Shown: positions 9,137 to 15,567 of the stretch, one piece after another
How the letters are laid out: every line of letters begins with the position of its first letter
Numbering within the stretch: the first letter of the stretch is position 1
NCBI GenBank assembly: GCA_965248065.1
Contig: OZ252088.1
Location: 1,302,001 to 1,366,000, forward strand
DNA: 64,000 nucleotides
Direction: 5' to 3'
Source: S5-327 sp965248065
GTDB lineage: Bacteria > Chloroflexota > Dehalococcoidia > Lucifugimonadales > Australimonadaceae
The notes under the pieces: generated by a model
What the model saw: only the letters and a program-made list of their open reading frames with translations
The model's database searches: none
What the model was told of the DNA's origin: nothing
Translations under genes and position numbers: made by a program

Positions 9137-9238
9137 ATTCCTCATGCCGCCGATGCTATGCCGGTGGGATGCCGTGCGCAAGGCGAGTCCTCCCGGCCTC
9201 CCCGCGCTTCGCTGCGCTCGCACGCTCCCTCCCGCAGA
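9137..9238 (+). repeat. Left copy of about 100-bp imperfect direct repeat
   Basis: GATTCCTCATGCCGCCGATG through GCCGTGCGCAAGGCGAG and CGCTTCGCTGCGCTCGCAC up to the CTCCCGCAGAC palindrome. The same blocks in the same order recur at 10319-10414. The two copies bracket the iterons and the broken SET-domain gene. Confidence 0.75.
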
Positions 9239-9281
9239 CGGGGGGTGTTGATGCTCGCCCGCGCGAAGGGGGCTGGATGAG

Positions 9282-9410
9282 GAAGTTGTCCGTTTGCATG
9301 AAAGCTGCCCACCGCATTTTGGCTAGGCGTGAAAAAGTTGTCGGTTCCACATTTGCCAGGCGTGAAAAGTTGTCGGGTTTGCATGCTGGTCAGGAGTAAA
9401 AAGTTGTTGG
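9282..9410 (+). repeat. Four AAAAGTTGTCGG-type direct repeats in a gene-free stretch
   Basis: The stretch 9105-9742 holds no convincing gene. It contains four directly repeated AGTTGTC(C/G/T)G cores at 9284, 9336, 9368 and 9402. Two have the longer shared block AGGCGTGAAAA(A)GTTGTCGG. Spacing is about 52, 32 and 34 bp. Multiple short direct repeats of this kind are typical of transposon ends or of replication/partition iterons; no transposase or replication gene lies nearby, so a decayed mobile-element end is the simplest reading. Confidence 0.55.
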
Positions 9411-9742
9411 ATTTGCGGGGTGAGACGAGGGTTTTGGAGGGTGTTTTCGTGGCCGTGGCCTGCTTGCTGGGTCTCAAAAGTTGATCACCGAGATTTTTGT
9501 TTGTGCGGTTGCAGCCCCAGTGGTCCTCTCTCGCAGCCGGAGGGAGTGGCCCTTCCTGGTAGGGGGTGAGGGCGGCATAGGGCATACAGGGTACGCTCTT
9601 GGGGTGGGCTGGGGTAAGGGGCAAGTGTCGCAGGCGCGCTCCTTCAGGCAGTAGTTGTCCCCGGAGGTGTGGGAGCACGCCAATCGGCCTCGCTTCTAGC
9701 AAACAAAGAATACCTATACCCCAGCTCGTGTGATGCGATGAG

Positions 9743-10256
9743 TCATAGAACGTCCAACCTTCTTTGGATGAACCAGGAGAAATAGCCATCGTACTTACGC
9801 TGGACCTCTTTCTTCATCCAGTCGCGCCCTGTTATGAGCTTCCGGCAGGTCGGAGCGGCGCAGTTGCACTCCATTTCGTAGGGCTCGTCGTCAGTCATCG
9901 CGTAGTCGAACGTGAGTTCCTCGCCCGGCGGCGATGTCGCGTAGGGCGACGAAAGCTATCTGGCCCTGAACGCCGAGGTTGGGCTCGCACGAGTGGTTGA
10001 GGTGCATCATGCCTCCCTCGCGCTCCGGCTGTGTGGCCGGGCCGAGGAAGAGGTCTTCCGTGACCTGAATCTCGGCAGGCCCCAGACGGCGCTCGACCTC
10101 ATCCCGTTGAGCACGGGACATAACGTAGCCTCCCTTGACAACTACGATCTCATCCTTGGCGATTGGCTCTCGGGCGAAGAGGCCGCGTCCCTCGATGTTG
10201 CTGCCGCGCTTTTCAGTCTTTGGGGAGAAATAGGTCAAGTTCACACTGTTATTCAC
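9743..10256 (-). pseudogene. SET-domain protein-lysine methyltransferase-like gene, single-base frameshift
   Basis: From a GTG at 10256 the frame reads a SET core: RGLFAREPIAKDEIV (near 25), then MHLNHSCEPNLG, the NHSCxPN substrate/cofactor motif. It then runs into AAGRGTHVRLRDD and stops at 9891. Removing one G from the run at 9924-9926 restores AAGEELTFDYAMTDDEPYEM, the canonical GEELTxDY motif, followed by a post-SET zinc motif (CNCAAPTCRKLI) and the end RKYDGYFSWFIQRRLDVL with a stop at 9743. The intact product would be about 170 residues. SET proteins methylate protein lysines. Either the gene is dead or the base is a sequencing error. The flanking direct repeats suggest it came in as a cassette. 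Confidence 0.8.
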
Positions 10257-10318
10257 AACAATTCGTAGCGAACGCTCCCTACCAATAGGCCCACCGCAGC
10301 CTAGCCGCTCGGCGCCTT

Positions 10319-10414
10319 GGATTCCTCATACCGCGGATGCTATGCCGTGAACTGCCGTGCGCAAGGCGAGCGCCCGGCCCCCCCTGCTTCGCTGCGCTCG
10401 CACTCCCCCGCAGT
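10319..10414 (+). repeat. Right copy of about 100-bp imperfect direct repeat
   Basis: Matches 9137-9238 in the order GATTCCTCAT, GATGCTATGCCG, TGCCGTGCGCAAGGCGAG, CTTCGCTGCGCTCGCAC, CCCGCAG. About 80 percent identical by eye, same orientation. Confidence 0.7.
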
Positions 10415-10480
10415 CGGGAGGGATTCGAGGCAATAGCGGAAGGCTTATGCAAAGGTCTGGCAGGCGGGGGAAAGCTTTTC

Positions 10481-10734
10481 GAGCGCCGATTTTCTCGAAA
10501 GTGTCGCATTTGTCGGATTTTCCATGGGATTCACTCCTAAACGGGGGTTTTGCGCGCTCCATTTTGCGACAGCAAATGCGACAGTTTGCGACATAAATCC
10601 GACACTTTGCGACATGAATGCGACACTTTCCGACAGGCGGCTCGCGGGCATCGGAGGGGCAAGAGGGCGGGTCTGTTGGGCCATGGGAGATAGGGTAGGA
10701 GTAGGGGGTCCGTTTGCGCAACGGGCAGATGTCA
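10481..10734 (+). repeat. Dispersed GCGACA-array element, copy A
   Basis: One of three related intergenic elements (others at 29943 and 48000). Order of parts: GAGCGCCGATTTTcTCGAAA, an inverse TGTCGCA site, a spacer, seven GCGACA/CCGACA motifs spaced 10-12 bp (10564-10634), GGCTCGCGGGCATCGGAGGGG, and the conserved right end TTTGCGCAACGGGCAGATGTCA. No reading frame is convincingly kept. The rest of the gene-free stretch 10257-10932 holds the direct repeat at 10319, a solitary TTATGCAAAGGTCT at 10444-10457 and the palindromes around 10796-10925. Confidence 0.8.
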
Positions 10735-10795
10735 TGGTTCTCACAGACAGACGGAGTGGGGCCAGGAGCGTGGGGCGTGGCCTGTCGGCCACTCT

Positions 10796-10822
10796 GGATT
10801 CCCGCCTGCGCGGGGATGACGG
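10796..10822 (+). repeat. REP-like palindrome (TTCCCGCCTGCGCGGG type)
   Basis: GGATTCCCGCCTGCGCGGGG followed by ATGACGG. The core is TTCCC-N8-GGGRA with a self-complementary stem. It is the intact form of the sequence into which the IS30-family copies are inserted. It begins a roughly 125-bp composite repeat (10796-10925) that recurs at 16637-16757, including the shared block GGGGGAAGTCTGCG and a second palindrome CCCTCCCGTCTGCGGGAGGG. Confidence 0.75.
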
Positions 10823-10932
10823 AAGGGGGCGCGGGGGTGACGGGGGAAGTCTGCGCGCCGCCGCCTTTCCTCCCCCGCGCTTCGCTGCGCTTGCGCGCCC
10901 CCTCCCGTCTGCGGGAGGGGGTTCCCGGGTTC

Positions 10933-11960
10933 CCTGAATCCACAAACGAAGTGCAACACCAGATTAGGGTGTTGCCATGGAATACAGACAGCTCTGCATT
11001 GAGGAACGGTGTGAGATTGCCCGCTTACGCGCCAAGGGCTCCTCGGTCCGGCAAGTCGCTACAACTCTGGATCGCGCGGCATCGACCGTGGCTCGGGAGC
11101 TGAAGCGGAACGCGCTGCGAACGGGCGGGTACCAAGCGTCGCCGGCCCAGGAGCGTGCCCGCGCGCGGCGCTGGACGGGGGCGCGGCTGGAACGGGACGA
11201 GGGGTTGCGGGAGCGGGTCTTGGCGGGCCTGAAGTGGGGGTGGTCGCCGGAGCAGGTCGCCCATGAGATGCGCAGAGAGGAGGGCCGGACGGTGACCTCG
11301 GACGAGAGCATCTACCGGTTCGTCTACGCCCAGGCCGCGCGGCACAAAGACCATGATTGGCGGCGCTACTTGCCGAGGGCGAAGTGGAAGCGGGGAAGGC
11401 GTGGCCGCAGGGGGGGAAGCTCGGTTTCCTTCATTCCCCTCCGCCGACCCGTTGCTGAGCGGCCTGCGGTGGCGGCCGACCGGCGGACCTTCGGGCACTG
11501 GGAGGCGGACACGATGCAGTTCGGGAGGTCGGGAGAGGTGGTGTTGGCCCTGCAGGAACGCTCCTCGCGCCTCTTGCTCCTCGCGCGTGCGCCGTCGAAG
11601 GAGGCGGGGCCGATCGCGGAGTCCATCGCCCGGATGCTGGGGCCGTTGCCGCCGGAGTTTCGCCAGACGGTGACCTTCGACAATGGGACCGAGTTCACCC
11701 GTCACTACGAGCTCCACCGGTTGGGCATCGAGACGTTCTTCTGCGACACGTACTCGCCGTGGCAGAAGGGGGGAGTGGAGAACGCGATCGGCCGGCTGCG
11801 GCGGTTCCTGCCGCGGGGGACGAATCTGGGGGAGGTGTCGGATGAGCGGTTTGCGCTGATCGGGCAGGCGTACAACAATACGCCGCGCAAGTGCCTGGGC
11901 TACCGGACACCGGCGGGGGTCGTCGAGGAGCAGGTGTTGCACTTCAAATGTGGATTCACC
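10933..11960 (+). mobile_element. IS30-family insertion sequence, copy 1 (intact)
   Basis: About 1028 bp. The imperfect terminal inverted repeats read TGAATCCACAAACGAAG... at the left (10935) and TGAATCCACATTTGAAG... as the complement of the right end (11958), continuing to GTGCAACACC; 23 of 26 positions match. Left flank ends GGTTC(CC), right flank begins TTCCCGCCTGCGCGGGAATG, consistent with a 3-5 bp duplication (TTC or TTCCC) inside a REP-like palindrome. One transposase gene fills the element. Exact ends are uncertain by 2-3 bp. Confidence 0.85.
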
Positions 11961-11981
11961 TTCCCGCCTGCGCGGGAATGA
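10977..11981 (+). CDS. IS30-family transposase
   Basis: 334 residues. The N-terminal helix-turn-helix region (about 8-50: IEERCEIARLRAKGSSVRQVA) binds the inverted repeats. The DDE catalytic domain starts near 165: HWEADTM supplies the first Asp, TFDNGTEF the second, and KGGVENAIGRLRRFLPR the Glu with the IS30-type context. The C-terminal NNTPRKCLGYRTP block is typical of the family. The ATG at 10977 lies just inside the left inverted repeat. The frame runs through the right inverted repeat and stops at 11979-11981 inside the flanking palindrome, so the last seven codons and the stop come from target DNA. This is the only unbroken copy of three. Confidence 0.93.
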   Translation: MEYRQLCIEERCEIARLRAKGSSVRQVATTLDRAASTVARELKRNALRTGGYQASPAQERARARRWTGARLERDEGLRERVLAGLKWGWSPEQVAHEMRREEGRTVTSDESIYRFVYAQAARHKDHDWRRYLPRAKWKRGRRGRRGGSSVSFIPLRRPVAERPAVAADRRTFGHWEADTMQFGRSGEVVLALQERSSRLLLLARAPSKEAGPIAESIARMLGPLPPEFRQTVTFDNGTEFTRHYELHRLGIETFFCDTYSPWQKGGVENAIGRLRRFLPRGTNLGEVSDERFALIGQAYNNTPRKCLGYRTPAGVVEEQVLHFKCGFTFPPARE

Positions 11982-12035
11982 CGGAAGGGTGGCGTGGGAT
12001 GCCCCCTCCCGGCCTCCCCCGGGCTTTGCTTCAAA

Positions 12036-12050
12036 AGGCTGACTTTTGAG
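12036..12050 (+). repeat. Left copy of 15-bp direct repeat AGGCTGACTTTTGAG
   Basis: The identical 15-mer recurs at 12763-12777, both followed by a (T/G)CAGCG extension. The two copies enclose about 710 bp with three tiny membrane-protein ORFs and no other gene. Confidence 0.75.
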
Positions 12051-12142
12051 TCAGCGGCCTGTTTTGCCTCAAAAAGCAGCATGGCCCCCACCTTACGGTG
12101 CGGGCCACGAGCGAAGCAACTGACGCGTGAATGGAGAGGTAG

Positions 12143-12268
12143 CTAGGATCCCCCGCCCTTCGCCACGGCCTCGATGGCGGAGCCGAGCTTGACCACCAGC
12201 ATAAGCACCCCGACCGAGACCAGCAGCGCCCCGACCGCAACCGTGAGGCCAGCGAACGCGGTAATCAT
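12143..12268 (-). CDS. Small single-span membrane protein
   Basis: 41 residues from the ATG at 12268: a hydrophobic helix MITAFAGLTVAVGALLVSVG continuing to about residue 27, a Lys (VVKLGSAIEAVAKGGG) and a short soluble tail. No clear Shine-Dalgarno; the frame is open a few codons further upstream without a better start. Length and layout resemble phage holin-like or other small membrane peptides, but there is no sequence-based family assignment. It lies between two 15-bp direct repeats with two other tiny membrane ORFs. Confidence 0.4.
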   Translation of the reverse strand: MITAFAGLTVAVGALLVSVGVLMLVVKLGSAIEAVAKGGGS

Positions 12269-12412
12269 CAACGCGGTGTCTTCTATGACAACGCACCCCC
12301 ATGAACAAGATGGCCCGCAAGATAGGCCCGCTAGACACGGTAGTCAAGTTGGGCATGGAGCAACCATGACTGGCGGGCGGCACAATGGGATGCTGGTCTG
12401 GGCCTGCTCGGT

Positions 12413-12535
12413 ATGATAGGCCTGCTGGTTGAGTGTGCTCGCCGCGAGACGACCGAGATTAACTGGCATGCATTCCTGGCGAGCATCCTGGGCGCTAACG
12501 TTGTCGGGTTTATTCTCGCTGCCATCGTTGGGTGA
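12413..12535 (+). CDS. Small membrane protein
   Basis: 40 residues from ATG 12413: a short N-terminal hydrophobic stretch (MIGLLVEC), a charged turn (ARRETTEINW) and a C-terminal transmembrane helix (HAFLASILGANVVGFILAAI). The charged-turn-plus-helix layout is protein-like, but the start has no clear ribosome-binding site. It converges on, and overlaps by 26 nt, the ORF on the other strand. No family recognised. Confidence 0.35.
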   Translation: MIGLLVECARRETTEINWHAFLASILGANVVGFILAAIVG

Positions 12536-12722
12536 TGGTGCTACGCGGGCTCTGGCTGGTTGCGTTAGCCGCCGTGGGGGTAGTCCTCACTCGCCTACAA
12601 CAAAACCGGCGGACAATGGCGCCAAGCACAATTGCCCCCGACAGCAGTAGCGCGGCAGAAACAAAGCCGAGCAGGTACCCGATGGCGAACTCCTGTAGCG
12701 TGATATCGAACATGCACCTCAT
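12510..12722 (-). CDS. Small membrane protein with basic tail
   Basis: 70 residues; ATG 12722, or 12713 if translation starts at MFDITLQEF. Residues 12-38 form one transmembrane helix (AIGYLLGFVSAALLLSGAIVLGAIV), followed by RRFCCRRVR and a Thr/Ser-rich tail with many positive charges. This N-out/C-in pattern fits the positive-inside rule. Function unknown. With the ORFs at 12143 and 12413 it makes a cluster of three candidate membrane peptides between direct repeats. Confidence 0.42.
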   Translation of the reverse strand: MRCMFDITLQEFAIGYLLGFVSAALLLSGAIVLGAIVRRFCCRRVRTTPTAANATSQSPRSTITQRWQRE

Positions 12723-12762
12723 GTTAGCGGCCCGGCCGGTGGCCGCAAAGGGCCGCCGTCGG

Positions 12763-12777
12763 AGGCTGACTTTTGAG
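12763..12777 (+). repeat. Right copy of 15-bp direct repeat AGGCTGACTTTTGAG
   Basis: Exact match to 12036-12050 in the same orientation; see that entry. Confidence 0.75.
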
Positions 12778-12867
12778 GCAGCGAGAGGCTTTTGGAAGGA
12801 CTTATGGGGCAGCGACGGACTATTGGAGCAAAGCCGCCTTCCCGCGGACGGGGAGGGGAGTTGGGCG

Positions 12868-13809
12868 CTAGTCCTTGGGGGCGTTGGCCATGACTTCGAC
12901 GAGCTCGCGGACGGCGTCGGCGGAGTTGTTGAGGAGGATTTTTTCGTCGGGGGTGAGGTCTAGCTCGACGACTTTCTCTACTCCGCCGGCGCCAAGGATG
13001 ACGGGGACGCCCATGTAGATGCCGTCGATGCCGTATTCGCCTTCAAGGAGGGCGGCGCACGGGAGCTGGCGCTTCTGGTCTAGCAGGATGGCGTCGACCA
13101 TCTCGGCGACCGCGGCGGAAGGGGCGTAGAAGGCGCTGCCGGTCTTGAGGAGGGCGACGATCTCGCCGCCGCCGCCCTGGGTCCGCTTGATGATGCGGTC
13201 GAGGGCTTCGTCGCTCAGCAGGTCGCCGATGGGGACGCCGCCGATGGTGGTGTACTTGGTGAGGGGGACCATCTGGTCGCCGTGTCCGCCGAGGACGTAG
13301 GCCTGGATGTCCTTGACCGATACGTTGAGCTCCCGGGCGAGGAAGGTGCGGAAGCGGGCGGTGTCGAGGACGCCGGCCATACCGACCACGCGGTTCTTGG
13401 GGAAGCCGGCGAGGGAGTAGGCGTGCTGCACCATCGCGTCCAGCGGGTTCGAGACGATGATGAGGGTTGCGTTGGGGGAGCGGCCCGCCACTTCGCCGAT
13501 GACGGAGCCGATGATCTTCATGTTCGTGAAGAGGAGGTCGTCGCGGCTCATGCCCGGCTTGCGGGCGATGCCAGCGGTGACGACGACGACGTCAGAATCA
13601 GCGGACTCGTCGTAGCCGTTAGAGCCGATGATGCGCGCGTCGACGCCGAGCACGGGGCCGGACTCGGCGATGTCGAGGGCCTTGCCCTGGGGCATGTCCT
13701 CGACGACGTCGACGAGGACGATGTCCATGTATCCGCGCTCGAAGAGGCGTTGGGCGGTTGTGGCGCCGACGTTGCCCGCGCCGACGACGGTTACTTTCTT
13801 GCGCGCCAT
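12868..13809 (-). CDS. mdh: Malate dehydrogenase (LDH-like type)
   Basis: 313 residues, oxidises malate to oxaloacetate with NAD in the TCA cycle. Rossmann motif VGAGNVGATTA is at the N-terminus with Asp (VLVDVVEDM) ending strand 2, which indicates NAD. Substrate Arg residues sit in the mobile loop ARKPGMSRDDLL, cofactor contact in VSNPLDAM, and the catalytic His in GGHGDQMVPL (about 175). The loop residues (ARKPGMSR) are those of malate rather than lactate specificity. The length fits the 305-320 aa bacterial type. The isocitrate dehydrogenase gene lies 350 bp upstream on the same strand, separated by repeats. IS30 copies flank the pair. Confidence 0.95.
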   Translation of the reverse strand: MARKKVTVVGAGNVGATTAQRLFERGYMDIVLVDVVEDMPQGKALDIAESGPVLGVDARIIGSNGYDESADSDVVVVTAGIARKPGMSRDDLLFTNMKIIGSVIGEVAGRSPNATLIIVSNPLDAMVQHAYSLAGFPKNRVVGMAGVLDTARFRTFLARELNVSVKDIQAYVLGGHGDQMVPLTKYTTIGGVPIGDLLSDEALDRIIKRTQGGGGEIVALLKTGSAFYAPSAAVAEMVDAILLDQKRQLPCAALLEGEYGIDGIYMGVPVILGAGGVEKVVELDLTPDEKILLNNSADAVRELVEVMANAPKD

Positions 13810-13843
13810 GTGTTCTTCCGTTTCCTTTCGATGTTATGGCCTG

Positions 13844-13869
13844 GGTTCCCGCTTGCGCGGGAATGACGG
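13844..13869 (+). repeat. REP-like palindrome
   Basis: GGTTCCCGCTTGCGCGGGAA followed by TGACGG. A second copy starts at 13936 and is split by the inverted-repeat element at 13948-14133; its right half reads CTTGCGCGGGAATGACGG at 14134. The gene-free stretch 13810-14160 consists of these palindromes, a CTCCCGCAGACGGGAG palindrome (13905-13922) and that element. Confidence 0.75.
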
Positions 13870-13947
13870 ACTCCTCCCCCGCGCGTCGCTGCGCTTGCGC
13901 GTCCCCTCCCGCAGACGGGAGGGGGGTTGCGTGGGTTCCCGCTTGCG

Positions 13948-14133
13948 GAGACCTTTGCATAACCTTTATTTTCCGGCGGGCGTAACTCTTCCCGCCCGCC
14001 CACCCGTTATGTTGTGGGGGACACCCCCACGCCCCCGGCAGAGGGGAATCCCCTCTGCACTCCCCAGTATTCCAGGCCGGTTCATGGTTCGACAGGCTCA
14101 CCACGAACCAGTTTGGGGTTATGCAAAGGTCTC
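13948..14133 (+). mobile_element. MITE-like element, copy 1
   Basis: 186 bp without a coding frame. Perfect 16-bp terminal inverted repeats: GAGACCTTTGCATAAC at the left and its exact complement GTTATGCAAAGGTCTC at the right. Flanked by a 6-bp direct duplication, CTTGCG (13942-13947 and 14134-14139), located in the loop of a REP-like palindrome. Inside are two strong hairpins, GTGGGGGACACCCCCAC and GCAGAGGGGAATCCCCTCTGC, and a GTTCGACAGGCTCACCACGAAC block. Copies at 42475, 47678 and 48358. Confidence 0.85.
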
Positions 14134-14160
14134 CTTGCGCGGGAATGACGGCGTGGTTTT

Positions 14161-15363
14161 CTAGGCGCGGACGTAGCCCTCCCACTTGCTCTGCAGGCCG
14201 GAGTCGTTGACGGTGTCGACGATGTACTGGCCGAACTCGGTGGTGGTTGCGCCGGTGTTGCGGCCGGTGGTGACGGCCTTCTTCTCGTACTGGCCGCAGA
14301 CGTCGAGGGCCATGTTGACCTTCGCGCCGAGCTCCGGGAAGCCGATGTGATCGAGGAGCATTGCGCCTGCCCGGACCATCGAGCTGGGGTCGGCGAATTG
14401 GGCGCGGCCCTCGGTGACCATGCGGGGGGCGCTGCCGTGGATGGCCTCGAACATGGCGTATGCCGTGCCGATGTTGGCCGAGCCCGCGGTGCCGACGCCG
14501 CCTTGGATCTGCGCCGCCTCGTCGGTGAGGATGTCGCCGTACATATTGGGCAGGGCGAGGACCTGGAACTCGTTGCGGCGGGCGGTATCGAGGAGCTTGG
14601 CGGTCATGATGTCGATGTACCAGGCGTCCCAAGAGATGTCGGGGTAGTTCTCGGCGACCTCTCGGGCGACATCGAGGAACTTGCCGTCGGTGGTCTTGAC
14701 GATGTTGGCCTTGGTGACGATGGTGACTCGCTCCTTGCCGGTCTTCCGGGCGTGGGCGAAGGCGGCGTTGATGATGCGCCGGGAGCCCGGGGTGGTGATG
14801 ACGCGGAAGTCCATGGCGAGGTCTTCGGTGATGTTGATGCCGTTGGAGCCGAGGGCGTACATGTCCTCTGTGTTCTCACGGAAGAAGGTCCAGTCGATGT
14901 CCTCGGCCGGGATGCGCACGGGGCGGACGTTGGCGAAGAGGTCGAGGGCCTTGCGCATGGAGACGTTGGCGCTCTCGATGTTGGGCCAGCCGTCGCCCTT
15001 CTCGGGGGTGTGGGTGGGGCCCTTGAGAGTGACGTGGCACTGCTTGATATCTTCGAGCACGTCGTCGGGGATGGACTGGAGCTTGGCGGCGCGGTTCTCG
15101 ATGGTGAGCCCATCGATGTTGCGGAACTCGACCTTGCCCGATCCGACCTCGCCGGCGAGGAGCTGTTCGAGGATGCGCTGGGACTCGTAGGTGATGGTGG
15201 GGCCGATGCCGTCGCCGCCGAGGAGTCCGATGATGATGGGGCTGATGTTCGCGTAGTCGGCGGCCTCCGGGGACTGCTTCAACCGTTCGACGCGTTCGAG
15301 CTGTTCCTTGACCAGCCCTCCGAAATGTTCCTTCGCTGCCTCGATAACGCCATTGTCAGCCAA
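14161..15363 (-). CDS. icd: Isocitrate dehydrogenase (isocitrate/isopropylmalate dehydrogenase family)
   Basis: 400 residues. A TTG start at 15363 is chosen because AAAGGAG lies 8 nt upstream; the same frame further upstream has no support. Motifs: GGDGIGPT near 53, substrate-binding FFRENTEDMYALG (about 150), KANIVKTTDGKF, and the Mg2+/NAD region PNMYGDILTDEAAQ plus GSANIG and FEAIHGSAP. The ENTEDMYAL loop fits isocitrate or homoisocitrate rather than isopropylmalate. It converts isocitrate to 2-oxoglutarate; NAD use is likely but not proven. About 45 extra N-terminal residues precede the usual start. mdh lies downstream on the same strand. Confidence 0.85.
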   Translation of the reverse strand: MADNGVIEAAKEHFGGLVKEQLERVERLKQSPEAADYANISPIIIGLLGGDGIGPTITYESQRILEQLLAGEVGSGKVEFRNIDGLTIENRAAKLQSIPDDVLEDIKQCHVTLKGPTHTPEKGDGWPNIESANVSMRKALDLFANVRPVRIPAEDIDWTFFRENTEDMYALGSNGINITEDLAMDFRVITTPGSRRIINAAFAHARKTGKERVTIVTKANIVKTTDGKFLDVAREVAENYPDISWDAWYIDIMTAKLLDTARRNEFQVLALPNMYGDILTDEAAQIQGGVGTAGSANIGTAYAMFEAIHGSAPRMVTEGRAQFADPSSMVRAGAMLLDHIGFPELGAKVNMALDVCGQYEKKAVTTGRNTGATTTEFGQYIVDTVNDSGLQSKWEGYVRA

Positions 15364-15567
15364 TGTCCGGCTCCTTTCTTGACACGCTCGACCGCGCGCG
15401 GACGGGCATGGGCGGGCGCTGCGTATTGGGTTTCCGGGAAGTCCGTGAGTCGCGCGCCAACGACTGCGCGGCCCGTGATAGGGGCCGGGGGAGATTATAG
15501 GAGGGGCATGGGCGCCGGGCAAGCGCGCTCCCTCCCGGCAGACAGCGGAGGGGTGAATGCGAGGTTC

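Noticed and set aside
9142..9789. 215-residue minus-strand open frame downstream of the SET gene
   Set aside because: It overlaps the restored C-terminus of the SET gene in another frame, runs through direct repeats and palindromes, and has no protein-like pattern.
10326..10945. Overlapping minus-strand open frames over the GCGACA element, with repeated VAKCRI-like peptides
   Set aside because: The peptide repeats arise from the GCGACA array itself. Frames differ between copies A, B and C, and no start or motif is conserved.
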